Below are positions 25,781 through 35,142 of a stretch of 64,000 bases of DNA, one piece after another (position 1 is the first letter of the stretch; the number at the start of each line of letters is the position of its first letter). Location of the stretch: NCBI RefSeq assembly GCF_009733535.1, contig NZ_SMMI01000017.1, positions 19,673-83,672 of the forward strand. Reading direction: 5' to 3'. The position numbers and the translations under genes were made by a program. Under the pieces are notes generated by a model, which saw only the letters and a program-made list of their open reading frames with translations, was not told the origin of the DNA and did no database searches. The DNA is from Sphingobacterium endophyticum (GTDB taxonomy: Bacteria; Bacteroidota; Bacteroidia; Sphingobacteriales; Sphingobacteriaceae).

Positions 25781-28162
25781 ATGAGTTTTAAGTTATTAGC
25801 TATACGTCCCTTAGAGGGAACTTCAAAAGACTTGATAAAATCACTAAAAATGGGTGAGATATACAAACTTTATAATGAATATAGTTATACGTTAGATAAA
25901 GACAATGATCACATTGCGAGTATAAATTATACACCTATTGTTCCGTCAAACTTATACGGTAAAAATATTAATGTTTCTGCATTAGTTGGTAAAAATGGAA
26001 GTGGTAAGAGCAGTTTGTTGGAACTTTTTTATTACGCTACTTTAATAAGTAATCTAGAGCATATAAATACTGATATTGAAAAAATTAGATGGTTAGATAT
26101 GCCTTGTTGTGTAGATATTATCCTATTAAATGATCATGGAAATATTGAAATTATTAATATATCTCATAGATATATTAATATTCAAACGACCATAAGTTTG
26201 ACAACTTTTACAGCAGAAGGGGGGGGGGATATTTTAAAATTCAACAAGACTGGTAATACAGTTTCTAATGGAGTAAGATTTAATTTTTACTCCAATGTAA
26301 TTAACTATTCTATTTATGGCTTGAATTCTGAAACACTCCCTTGGTTAGATTACATTTTTAAAAAAAATGATGGTTATCAATTACCAATCGTAATCAGTCC
26401 CTTCAAAGAGAATGGTAACTTTAATATCAATAATGAATATTTATTGATGCAATCTCGTGCTATTTTTTATTCAAAAATTTTAGGCAAAGTAGAATTAATA
26501 GATGATATCTACATCGAGGATGTTCATTTTAAAATTCAACTAGATAAAATTTTAAAAATTACGGAACTAGAAAAGTCATCTTTTGATTCTCTAAGTCAAT
26601 TTATATCAAATTTAGGAATTTCTGAAGAGGAATATAATAGACTTATTTTTGAAGAGAGTTTTGGGCTCATTAGCTTAAACACAATAAGAAATAATATTCC
26701 TTATATTACTTTTTCAAAAGATGATGGGGTATTAAATTATGATGATCTTTCTAAAAAAGATTTACTATCTAAAATTGATTTTTATAAGAGTTTAGTTTAC
26801 CTGTACGTATTTAAGAAATTGTATAAAATATCACGGAACTATAAAAAATACAGAAAATTTCTTTTTTTATTTTATGATCTTAATTATTTTAATTTTAAAC
26901 ATGATTCATTAACTAATATTAATAACTCTGATTCGGAAGAGATAGTTAGAAAAAATATATTTGATTATGTTGCGAATAGTATTGGACTGGATACTTATGG
27001 TCAAAAGGAGACTTTAAATGAATATGATCTTTTTGAAATCAAATCATTGTTTCGAGATTTTCATGAAATTATATCTAATGATAAGACATCTAGATTCTAT
27101 GAACTTTTAAATGGATATAAATTTGATTCTAAAAATGTCCGAAACAATATTAAACCTACTAGGGAAATAGTAGAAAAACTATATAATAGCAAGGAGTTTA
27201 GAGAGTTTTGTTTTAAAAGGTTTGTATTAGAATTAAATTATGATACAAGTCATATAACATTCAAATTAAATCAGGCAAAGAATTATTTTATAAATAATAT
27301 TTTCGAAAGTATAGAAGTTGATAAAAGTGTACTGTCAAAAGACGATAAAGAGTTTACAGTTGAAATAAATATTAATAATGATTATTTACTTAATAAAAAT
27401 AAAATTGAAGAGATTCCTTTAGCTGTATTTGAACATTCTATTCAAGTTGTTAAAACTGGTGAAAAAAAATCAGATGATAGAAATAAATTAATTAAAGATG
27501 GTGTATTGAAAACTTTTTCATATACATCTTTAAGTTCTGGGGAACAACATCTAATGAACAGTATGCTGACCATTGCTTACCATATTTATAATTTACAATC
27601 TGTCACTGAAGATTCTGGTTTGATAAAATTTAATAATATCAACTTAATCTTTGACGAACTTGAATTATATCTACATCCTGAATATCAACGTCAATATATA
27701 TCCAACCTTATTAATTTATTAAATAGGATTGCAGATGTTACCAATTATAAAGAAATTAACTATAATATTTTGATGGTAAGTCATTCACCTTTTATATTGT
27801 CTGATATCCCTTCTGAAAATGTTTTAAAGTTAGAAAATGGTGAGTCGGAACCTAATGATTTAATCAATTCCTTCGCAGCAAATATATATGATTTATTAAA
27901 AGATGAATTCTTTTTAGAAAATGGTACTATTGGTGCTTACGCACAGCATTATATAAATAATTTAATCGAAGATATTGATAAACTTAAAAGTGATAGTACT
28001 ATTGAGAAGATAAGTAATTTAAGAAAGAGGATAAAGATAATTGGTGAAGAATTAATAAAACAGGGTTTAGAAGATTTATTGGTAGAGAATATTGATTATA
28101 AGGAATATCAAATAAAGATTTTGCAGCAACGAATTGATGAATTAAACTCAAAGAACAGTTAA
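25781..28162 (+). CDS. AAA/ABC-type ATPase of a Septu-like defence pair (PtuA-like)
   Basis: This 793-residue protein has a Walker A GKNGSGKS at 70-77, an ABC signature SSGEQHLMNSM near 584, a Walker B LIFDELELYLHP near 622-633 and an H-loop SHSPFIL near 666. About 500 residues of poorly conserved, helical sequence separate the two ATPase halves, as in SMC-like defence ATPases. An HNH nuclease gene follows after two bases. ATPase plus HNH is the layout of Septu (PtuA/PtuB). A ten-G tract at codons 147-150 could switch the gene on and off. Assignment to Septu proper is tentative; a related ATPase-HNH type is possible. Confidence 0.82.
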   Translation: MSFKLLAIRPLEGTSKDLIKSLKMGEIYKLYNEYSYTLDKDNDHIASINYTPIVPSNLYGKNINVSALVGKNGSGKSSLLELFYYATLISNLEHINTDIEKIRWLDMPCCVDIILLNDHGNIEIINISHRYINIQTTISLTTFTAEGGGDILKFNKTGNTVSNGVRFNFYSNVINYSIYGLNSETLPWLDYIFKKNDGYQLPIVISPFKENGNFNINNEYLLMQSRAIFYSKILGKVELIDDIYIEDVHFKIQLDKILKITELEKSSFDSLSQFISNLGISEEEYNRLIFEESFGLISLNTIRNNIPYITFSKDDGVLNYDDLSKKDLLSKIDFYKSLVYLYVFKKLYKISRNYKKYRKFLFLFYDLNYFNFKHDSLTNINNSDSEEIVRKNIFDYVANSIGLDTYGQKETLNEYDLFEIKSLFRDFHEIISNDKTSRFYELLNGYKFDSKNVRNNIKPTREIVEKLYNSKEFREFCFKRFVLELNYDTSHITFKLNQAKNYFINNIFESIEVDKSVLSKDDKEFTVEININNDYLLNKNKIEEIPLAVFEHSIQVVKTGEKKSDDRNKLIKDGVLKTFSYTSLSSGEQHLMNSMLTIAYHIYNLQSVTEDSGLIKFNNINLIFDELELYLHPEYQRQYISNLINLLNRIADVTNYKEINYNILMVSHSPFILSDIPSENVLKLENGESEPNDLINSFAANIYDLLKDEFFLENGTIGAYAQHYINNLIEDIDKLKSDSTIEKISNLRKRIKIIGEELIKQGLEDLLVENIDYKEYQIKILQQRIDELNSKNS
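26219..26228 (+). repeat. ten-G homopolymer inside the ATPase gene
   Basis: Ten consecutive G encode Gly147-Gly149 and the first base of Asp150 of the ATPase, in a gene that is otherwise strongly AT-rich. Such tracts slip during replication, and a change of one base would truncate the protein soon afterwards. Confidence 0.9.
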
Positions 28163-28164
28163 TA

Positions 28165-29136
28165 ATGAGGCGGATAGAACTTAGTAATGACTTAATAAAA
28201 AGAGTTGAAGATTTTAACAACAAAATTTTTACTACAAGAAGATTGACAGGACATAATCCATTTGTATTACCATTAAGAGGTTTAATTAAGTTATTTAGAG
28301 ATGTTACAACAACAATTGATCAAAGGAACTATATAAGAAAATTATATAAAGAATATAACCAGCTATTAAATTTAAAACCATCGGAATTCACTAGTAAGAA
28401 AAATGAATTTGACGCTATCTATTATATTGATGGAGTAAAAAACTCTCCTTCTTCCAATTTTGGGAAAAAAGTAGTGGAGGCTTTAAGATATGATGCATAT
28501 AGAGAGTCTGAATACCCTAAAATTCTTAATGAACTAGGATGGAATTTAAAAACATGCTTTTATTGTAATTATTCAGGGACAATAACTGTTTTAAATAATC
28601 ATAAGTATACAACATTTTACGATTTAGATCATGTAATGCCTAAATCTATTTTTCCATTTTTAGCAACTTCATTTTTTAATTTTATTCCATCATGTGCAAA
28701 TTGTAATCGTAATAAAACGAATAAAATTATACCTAATTTAAACCCTTTTTTTGAAGCAGGTGAAGCCAATACTAAGCTTGAAAGAGTTTTTAAGATTTCT
28801 AATAAGTCTAAAGTTGAATTCTATGTCTCAAATAACAAAGTTAAAATAGCGATTGAGGTTGAAAATACTATTAATAATATTAATCTAAACGATTATTCAG
28901 ACATAACTGATTTAAAATTGCTATATAACACTCAAAAGCATGAAGTAGAGGAGATATTATGGAAGAAGAAAATTTATTCACAGACTTACATTAATGATAT
29001 GAAAAAAATATTTTCTAGATTTTATTTAGATAAAAATCAATTGAATCGAATATTATGGGGTACTGATTTAGATGAAAATACAATTAATGATAAGCCATTA
29101 GCCAAATTTAAATTTGATTTAATTGTTGAGAAATAA
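28165..29136 (+). CDS. HNH endonuclease of a Septu-like defence pair (PtuB-like)
   Basis: This 323-residue protein has a zinc-ribbon HNH nuclease core in the middle: CFYC at 131-134, YDLDHVMPKSIFPFLATSFF with the catalytic His, and CANCNRNKTNK beginning at C177. The order C-x2-C, DxDH-x2-PKS, C-x2-CN-x2-K matches the HNH proteins of Septu and of retron-associated effectors. It follows the ATPase gene after two bases and surely forms one operon with it. The expected model is that the ATPase senses infection and licenses nucleic-acid cutting by this protein. Confidence 0.85.
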   Translation: MRRIELSNDLIKRVEDFNNKIFTTRRLTGHNPFVLPLRGLIKLFRDVTTTIDQRNYIRKLYKEYNQLLNLKPSEFTSKKNEFDAIYYIDGVKNSPSSNFGKKVVEALRYDAYRESEYPKILNELGWNLKTCFYCNYSGTITVLNNHKYTTFYDLDHVMPKSIFPFLATSFFNFIPSCANCNRNKTNKIIPNLNPFFEAGEANTKLERVFKISNKSKVEFYVSNNKVKIAIEVENTINNINLNDYSDITDLKLLYNTQKHEVEEILWKKKIYSQTYINDMKKIFSRFYLDKNQLNRILWGTDLDENTINDKPLAKFKFDLIVEK

Positions 29137-29145
29137 CATCAATAG

Positions 29146-29660
29146 ATGAAATACACCGAACACCAATTAGAACAAGCTTATATCAGCCTTTTGGAGACAG
29201 AAGGCTATCAATATATACGGTAAGTAGGTTAATCCAACTTCTAATCAAGGGGTTTTGCTAAAAGATGATTTACGTGCTTTTTTATTGACTCAGCTATGTT
29301 GATTTGGAGGAAATAGAATAGGAAATTAAGTTGAATGCAGAGATGGCTTCTTTCGAGGATCTAGGTATAGACTACGAAGAAAAAGCCTTTTTTTTTTTTT
29401 ATGATATCTTGGATATGATTTGCAAGCAGTATGGTTTTGAGTTTGATAACGACAAAATGTTGGAGCTAGCTCGAGAAATAAAACAGATCGTAGATAATAC
29501 GGCGAAATATCTCAATTGTTCTGATCGTGATGACATCAAAGCGCAACTTTAGATGGATATCATCGTCAAACTGCATCAATATGGCTATCCACCAATTACG
29601 CAAGATGACGTGTAAAATAATGTATTAGAACAAGCTGAGAACTTTAAAAAGAATAGGTAA
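29146..29660 (+). pseudogene. hsdR (type I restriction subunit R) collapsed by internal deletion
   Basis: The start reads MKYTEHQLEQAYISLLETEG, the N terminus of a type I restriction R subunit, and soon meets stops. From about 29330 an in-frame stretch matches an R-subunit C terminus (ASFEDLGIDYEEKAF, then YDILDMICKQYGFEFDNDKM and DRDDIKAQL). A stop replaces one codon, and MDIIVKLHQYGYPPITQDD and NVLEQAENFKKNR follow to 29660. The large helicase-nuclease middle is gone. A run of 13 T near 29388-29400 inserts extra Phe codons. No hsdM or hsdS gene is present. Confidence 0.75.
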
Positions 29661-29665
29661 TTTTT

Positions 29666-30730
29666 ATGTCAACAATAATATACTTATTAAAAGCAAGTGA
29701 AGGAGACTGTTTCTTCGTAAGAGACATAGATGATGAAGGGAATGAAACTTTAATATTAATAGATGGAGGAACAGCGAGAACTTATCAAACTGCTATTAAA
29801 ACATTTATTGATAATCAGAATATTAAAAAAATTGATTTAGTTGTATTAACTCACTCAGATGGCGATCATATACAAGGATTGGTTTCTTTTTTTAGCTCAG
29901 AATTAATTAAAAGTATTAATATAAAAGAGTATTGGGCGAATTGTAAAGATCAATTAAAGTTAGATAAAGTTCCTAAAATTTCGTTTGCACAAGTAGATTC
30001 ATTTAATAATGAAATAATAAAAAATGAATCATCATCAGTACATAATAAATGGAAGGATAATATATTATTTCAATCTGATATTATAAATATAAAAATAGGA
30101 TCGGTTGATATACTAGTTCTATCACCTTCTGAGTGGGAATGTAAAATATATAAAGAGAAATGGAATGCAAGTATAGAGAATATTTCAGTTCCAGCATCTA
30201 ATGTTTCAACTTCTCAATTAGAAAAGGGGAGTATTGAAGAACTTGGGAAACAAGAATTTTCACCTCAAAAGACTTTAGAAAATGATTTTGTTAATGCTTC
30301 TTCAATTGCATTTCTGCTGAGAACATCAAAGATGTCTATTCTTTTTTTAGCAGATTCAAGACCAGAGGTAATTATCAAAACTTTAAGTGAATTGGGCTAT
30401 TCAGATAAGAATAGATTATGTGTTGATTTTGTTAAAATTTCACATCATGGAAGTAAAAATAATACTAGTATTGGACTTTTAAATATGATAAAATGTAAAA
30501 ATTTTATTATATCTACTCATGGAGGTGTAGGGAAATCTAAACATCCTGATAGAGAGGTTATAGCGAGAATTTTGAGCAGAAATAAAGATGAAGGAGAAGA
30601 AACAAATCTTTATTTTAATTATCCATTAAGTGAAATTGAAAGTAGAGCCGGAAAATTTATTATGGATGAAGAATGTGTGAAAAATAATTGTCGAATTTAT
30701 GATAATCAAAGTGAAATAAAATATGAATGA
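29666..30730 (+). CDS. MBL-fold metallohydrolase, ComEC/Avs1a-like
   Basis: This 354-residue protein has a metallo-beta-lactamase fold. LLKASEGDCFFVRD opens the first strands, ILIDGGT follows, and the metal motif HSDGDH is at 63-68. FLADSRPE lies near 230, and VKISHHGSKNN near 257 supplies further ligands. This is the ComEC-like type that often acts on nucleic acid or nucleotides. No signal peptide or membrane segment is present, so it is cytoplasmic. Its last eight bases overlap the protease gene, which implies a joint function. MBL proteins next to trypsin-like proteases are known in type 1 AVAST (Avs1) loci, but no STAND ATPase is present here. Confidence 0.85.
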   Translation: MSTIIYLLKASEGDCFFVRDIDDEGNETLILIDGGTARTYQTAIKTFIDNQNIKKIDLVVLTHSDGDHIQGLVSFFSSELIKSINIKEYWANCKDQLKLDKVPKISFAQVDSFNNEIIKNESSSVHNKWKDNILFQSDIINIKIGSVDILVLSPSEWECKIYKEKWNASIENISVPASNVSTSQLEKGSIEELGKQEFSPQKTLENDFVNASSIAFLLRTSKMSILFLADSRPEVIIKTLSELGYSDKNRLCVDFVKISHHGSKNNTSIGLLNMIKCKNFIISTHGGVGKSKHPDREVIARILSRNKDEGEETNLYFNYPLSEIESRAGKFIMDEECVKNNCRIYDNQSEIKYE

Positions 30731-33041
30731 AAATACTAGTGTCAAAATATCAGTTGCTTATGGAGAGAATATTAGTTCAGGTATTGTTCTTACGATAGAG
30801 AACAAATATTACGTATTAACCTGTTACCATTGTATAGTTGTTAATGATACCGATGTTCCGAATAGGGATTTGTTAACAATTGAATATTTCGAAAAGTTTG
30901 ATTCACCTGATCCAGAGATTCTAAATGTTATTGAAATTACAGATTTTAATAGTAAAGTTGATTATGCTATTTTGGAAATCCATAAGCCAAATATTAATAT
31001 TGTATATCCAAAATTTGCTCAACCCAAAAATGAGCTATCTGGTTACTCATTTAAAGGGTTTTCAGCAAAAAATCTAAATAGTCCAAGAGAGTTTCCTGTT
31101 CGTGTTAAGGATATTTCTACACATGGTTTTCTTTGCGCGTTATCTGAAGATACATTGTTTCAAGCTATAGAATTCGGACATGATGTAGCAAAGGGATTAT
31201 CAGGAAGTGGTGTGTGTTACACTATACAAAATGAAAAGTATTTAATTGGTATTGTTAAACAACTTCGGGATGCTCAAGGTACATTTAATGACTTTTTCGG
31301 TGTTAACATTGAATGCATACCATTTTTCAATAACCTATTACAAGTATTACCTGAGTCATCTCAAATTATCCAACAAGTCATCATAAATTCTCACGATTAT
31401 AAACAGATTAAAGAAAGAATAGAAGAGTTGGAAGCAGATATTGAGGATATATCTGATGTATCAAGGCTAGAGAAGAAACGAGAACTTTTACAAAAAGAGA
31501 GAGCCAAATTAACTAATTTAGAAAAATCTGTCACTAATTTATACAATGAACTTTCACAAGCAAGATATAATTTTGACTTTATCAATGAAGCGAAAGAAGA
31601 ATTTTACAAAGGTAATTTTGAGAAAGCAAGAGATATATTAAGTAGTGATAAGTTAAAAAATAAATCCGATGACTTACTTGTTCAGGAGGAAAATTTGAAA
31701 GATGAATTAGCTAAAATTCAAGATTCTAAAAGAGAAATTTCTAAAGGATTTTTATTTAAAGCTTTATTAGAATCAATCAATTATGACAATATCGAGAGAG
31801 TGAATTATTCTATTTCTTTATTTAAGAAAAGTATTGAATTTGATGATAATTTTGAAAACAAATTTTCTTACGCAAATTTTCTATCAGATAATAATCTTTT
31901 TGAGGAATCATTAGAAGTCTGGAATAAAATTGAACAAAACATGAAAATGTTAGATGCTGAGAAAAATTTTGCAGTTTCTATGAATTTGATGAATCTTTGC
32001 TTAAATATGAATGATTATGATAATGCTAAGAAATATTATGAACAAGCTAAATTATTGAGGGAAAATATTTCTGATGATGTATACAATACGTTTATAATCA
32101 ATAGCACTGAACTTAATAATGTATTAGGTGACACTTCAGAAATTTATAGGGATTTAATAAATGTAATAGAATATTATAAAAGTAAGAGCGATTTTGGTAG
32201 TGAATATTATCGAGCATTAATTTATTTAGCAACTACTAATATTAAAAATCAAGAATTTAATGAGGCAGAAAGACTATTACTTGAAGTAGCCAAATCGGCT
32301 TATTTTGAAGAGTATAAAAGCTCATATTATTTGAATTTATCAAAATGCTATGATGATTGGGCTGATTTATTTAAAAATAATGATGTTGATTATACTGATA
32401 AAATAAATAAAGCTCGCAAATATTTTGAGGAAGGGGAGAAATACTTTCAAGACAAAGTCAACATTTCGTCTGATAATGTAAGATTAAAATATGGTCAATT
32501 TTTAAATAATTATGGGCATTTCATTAATAAACATTCTCCACTAAGTCCTTATTCAGATATATTACTTAGTAAATCTTTAGAGATAAGAAAAGAGTTTTTC
32601 AATAAGGGTATAGATGCTCATGATGCAGATTATGCACAGGCTTTAAATATTTATAGTAATTCATTATTTAAGAAAGGTGATAAAGATCAAGCTTTTAAGG
32701 GATGGGACGAAGTTTTGGAAATATATCAAAGATTGGCTTTAAAATTTCCTAAGGTATATCAACTTGATGTTGCTATGGTTATGTATAATCTAGCGGAAAT
32801 AAATAGATGTTTTTATAATGATTTAGCAAAATCAAAGGAATATTGTAACCAAATAATATCTTCAATGGAACCATTTTTAAAACAAATTTCTATGTCAGAA
32901 ATTGATACAAATGCTGATATTGAGTCTTTTCCCAGACCGTTTAAATATACTCTTGGAGCTATGCAAATAATCGCTTCTATCGAAGGAAAATATTATGCTG
33001 AAGTTGTATTCGAGGATAAAACAATAAATATTAAATACTAG
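30723..33041 (+). CDS. trypsin-like serine protease with coiled coil and TPR-like repeats
   Basis: This 772-residue protein starts with a chymotrypsin-fold protease domain. The probable triad is H36 (VLTCYHCIV), D80 (KVDYAILEI) and S160 (GLSGSGVCY). A coiled coil follows at about 218-275, and then some 400 residues of helical, TPR-like repeats (for example FSYANFLSDNNLFEESLEVW and YDNAKKYYEQAKLL). No export signal is seen, so it is probably an intracellular protease with a sensor or scaffold tail. It overlaps the MBL gene by eight bases. I infer a two-gene defence system in which the TPR part senses a trigger. The domain calls are good; the biological role is inference. Confidence 0.82.
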   Translation: MNENTSVKISVAYGENISSGIVLTIENKYYVLTCYHCIVVNDTDVPNRDLLTIEYFEKFDSPDPEILNVIEITDFNSKVDYAILEIHKPNINIVYPKFAQPKNELSGYSFKGFSAKNLNSPREFPVRVKDISTHGFLCALSEDTLFQAIEFGHDVAKGLSGSGVCYTIQNEKYLIGIVKQLRDAQGTFNDFFGVNIECIPFFNNLLQVLPESSQIIQQVIINSHDYKQIKERIEELEADIEDISDVSRLEKKRELLQKERAKLTNLEKSVTNLYNELSQARYNFDFINEAKEEFYKGNFEKARDILSSDKLKNKSDDLLVQEENLKDELAKIQDSKREISKGFLFKALLESINYDNIERVNYSISLFKKSIEFDDNFENKFSYANFLSDNNLFEESLEVWNKIEQNMKMLDAEKNFAVSMNLMNLCLNMNDYDNAKKYYEQAKLLRENISDDVYNTFIINSTELNNVLGDTSEIYRDLINVIEYYKSKSDFGSEYYRALIYLATTNIKNQEFNEAERLLLEVAKSAYFEEYKSSYYLNLSKCYDDWADLFKNNDVDYTDKINKARKYFEEGEKYFQDKVNISSDNVRLKYGQFLNNYGHFINKHSPLSPYSDILLSKSLEIRKEFFNKGIDAHDADYAQALNIYSNSLFKKGDKDQAFKGWDEVLEIYQRLALKFPKVYQLDVAMVMYNLAEINRCFYNDLAKSKEYCNQIISSMEPFLKQISMSEIDTNADIESFPRPFKYTLGAMQIIASIEGKYYAEVVFEDKTINIKY

Positions 33042-33101
33042 AATATGTTTTGTTAATTAGAAATCTTGTTACAAACAATAAAAATATCACATAATAAAAA
33101 A

Positions 33102-33122
33102 GCACCATTCAAAAGGTGGTGC
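33102..33122. terminator. bidirectional hairpin terminator
   Basis: GCACCA at 33102-33107 pairs with 33117-33122 around a nine-base loop. It is flanked by an A-run on the left and GTTTT on the right, so it can stop both the rightward protease operon and the leftward gene ending at 33265. Confidence 0.7.
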
Positions 33123-33264
33123 GTTTTGTGGTGTAAATTTTGTAACTGATGGGTTATCAGTAACTCTTGAGGAGATGGTGATGATAGAAGTGAAATCATA
33201 AATTCAATTTTGTTTTTCTTGGATGGGTTGAAAATTTAATGAGGAAGAGATGAAGGTAGTTTTG

Positions 33265-33657
33265 TCATATTTGAAAATTCAATTTTATCTGCCCACAATG
33301 AATTCTGATTCTTACTCCATTTTCAAAAAGATAGAGAATGTCGTCTTTCTCGTCTGGTTTTGATTTCGGAATAATACAATCATTCATTTCTCTCAATGTC
33401 GAAGAGGAAAATGTAATTTCACCTAAATAAGCATAATCATCAAAGGTGCTATTTTTGTCTTGTTCAATAACTTTTAAGTAATTCACAGATTTATGAGTCA
33501 ATACCAAACCTGAAAATTCATTTTTATCTACCCAAATTCCTATTGATTTTTTCCAACATAGTTTAATCTCCGTGGTATGTGTATATTCCGGAGATATGCA
33601 CCCAGGATTTCCAGTCATATGCCCCCAATTTTCGTGACTGTGCTTCTTGTTTAGCAT
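33265..33657 (-). CDS. hypothetical protein adjoining the IS21 remnant
   Basis: This 130-residue frame from MLNKKHSHENWGHMTG to the stop has coding-like composition in its last two thirds (for example LGEITFSSSTLREMNDCIIP and DILYLFENGVRIRIHCGQI). No family is recognised. I chose the Met at 33657 because further upstream codons overlap istB. The IS21 remnant begins within about ten bases, so the original promoter or N terminus was probably removed. Its size and position among toxin and defence debris would fit an orphan immunity protein, which is only a guess. Confidence 0.45.
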   Translation of the reverse strand: MLNKKHSHENWGHMTGNPGCISPEYTHTTEIKLCWKKSIGIWVDKNEFSGLVLTHKSVNYLKVIEQDKNSTFDDYAYLGEITFSSSTLREMNDCIIPKSKPDEKDDILYLFENGVRIRIHCGQIKLNFQI

Positions 33658-33664
33658 GACAAAG

Positions 33665-34387
33665 TTACTTTTTTTTACGTAAGCTTTCTCCTTTAATAGT
33701 AAACCTATGTGCCGTATGCACAATTCTGTCGAGTATGGCATCTGCGATTGTTTGTTCGGGAAAGACGTCGTACCATGCAGCCACAGGTAACTGACTGACA
33801 AAAATTGTGGATCTACGAGCATGCCGGTCCTCGATTATTTCCATCATATCATTCTGTTGTTGCCCATCTAAGGTCGTTAAGCCGAAGTCATCAAGGATGA
33901 GCAGATCAGTTTTAGCGAGTTTTTCCAGCCTTTTTATCAGAGCTCCCTCCAATCTGGCAATTTTTAGTGCGGGCAGTAATTTTTTCGTATTGTAATATGT
34001 CACGGAGTATCCCTGCCTGCAAGCTTGGTGGCCGAATGCTGTTGCCAGCTGCATAGATTTGCCCACACCCGTGGCTCCGGTTATCAAGATGGACTCTCCA
34101 TTTTTGATATAATTGCCAACGGCGAGTGTACTGAGCATACCTGGATCAATTCCTCATTGTCCTCCGGTATCTATCTGTTCTAAGGACGCGGTATAACGAA
34201 AGTTTGCGTTCTTGAGCAATCGGTCGTAGCGGTTGTTCCATCTCACATCACTTTCGGCCTGAATGAGCATCTGCAGACCATCGATTAGAGAAAGTTCGTG
34301 TACTTTTCGTGTTTCATAATGTGTTTGTAGGCAAGCGGCCATGCCCGATAGTCGCAGTGTCTGTAATTTTGACTTTTGTTCTTCCAT
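33665..34387 (-). pseudogene. istB: IS21 helper ATPase istB, interrupted by a nonsense codon
   Basis: The frame from 34387 begins MEEQKSKLQTLRLSGMAACL and runs to SLEQIDTGGQ, where TGA stops it at about 34154. Without a frame change it continues as GIDPGMLSTLAVGNYIKNGE to 33665. It contains Walker A GATGVGKS and Walker B LLILDDFGL. One C-to-T change (CGA to TGA) would explain the stop. IstB is the AAA+ partner of the IS21 transposase. The C terminus ends in a lysine-rich tail, as usual. Confidence 0.8.
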
Positions 34388-34411
34388 TTTTTTAGTTTGA
34401 TTTTATTGATG

Positions 34412-35142
34412 TTAATTGTAATACCCCTTACCTCGGATGTTTTCATGTTCTGGCAATAGTGTCGTTTGTTGTATGGTGTGCTGCATCGTGGCAAGTGCAC
34501 ACTGCCGTATTATACCGGCTACCCGTTTGTATCCCAGCAGATCATTGTTGTATGCGATTTCACAAGCCTCTTCAAACACATCCGGCTGGGTCTTACGCTG
34601 TAGATTAAGCAGTCCATCACAGGTTCGGAAAGCGAGCTCAGGTGTCTTTTCCATATCAAAGATCCGTTTGATCAGTCGGGTCAGTCCGGCAGATCGCTGT
34701 GCAGCTAGGCCGATGTAGTAGTCCGGACTTCGTCTCATCTGATGTCCGTTATTGGAGGCAAAGTGCTCAAAACGGGTAGTGTATCCAGCACCGATTTCGC
34801 GAGGATGGGTTGCGATCTGTTTCCCTTCACAATAGATGTTGACCAATGTCCGGGTATAGATGACCTGTGTTTTTTTACCGATATACTGAAAAGGCACAGA
34901 ATAATATCTGTTATCTCTTGCAAGCAAAACACAATTATTGGAGGCAACAACCACCTCCGCATAATATCGCTTTTCAAAGAGTTTCTCGGGCAGGGCTTTA
35001 AGTAAGTGCTTTTCATCTGCAAGAAACCGCTCTTGACGGCTGACAGGTTCCCGCTGCATTCGTGTCTGATTATGCTGACGTACCTTATCCATAATGGCTA
35101 TATTGAGATCACCCAGGGAGAAGAACAACTGATTGCGTAAAG
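34412..35142 (-). pseudogene. istA: IS21 transposase istA, 5' half missing
   Basis: About 240 residues of the C-terminal part of IstA are present, from PLRNQLFFSLGDLN through a beta-strand domain (YYSVPFQYIGKKTQVIYT) to a helical end at GKGYYN. Full IstA has around 500 residues with an N-terminal helix-turn-helix and a DDE catalytic core; these are absent. The homology stops near 35142, where an OmpA-domain frame on the other strand begins. The element cannot transpose by itself. Confidence 0.78.

Larger units (their letters stand above)
33660..35142 (-). mobile_element. decayed IS21-family insertion sequence
   Basis: The C-terminal half of an istA transposase gene is followed by an istB helper gene with a stop codon, both leftward, in DNA visibly richer in GC than the defence island. 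The istA 5' half and the right end are missing, replaced by an OmpA-type gene fragment at about 35143. The left end lies near 33660; I could not define terminal inverted repeats. Confidence 0.75.

Noticed and set aside
29666..30730. ComEC-type DNA uptake channel
   Set aside because: Only the MBL domain is present, with no membrane helices, so it is not a transport protein.
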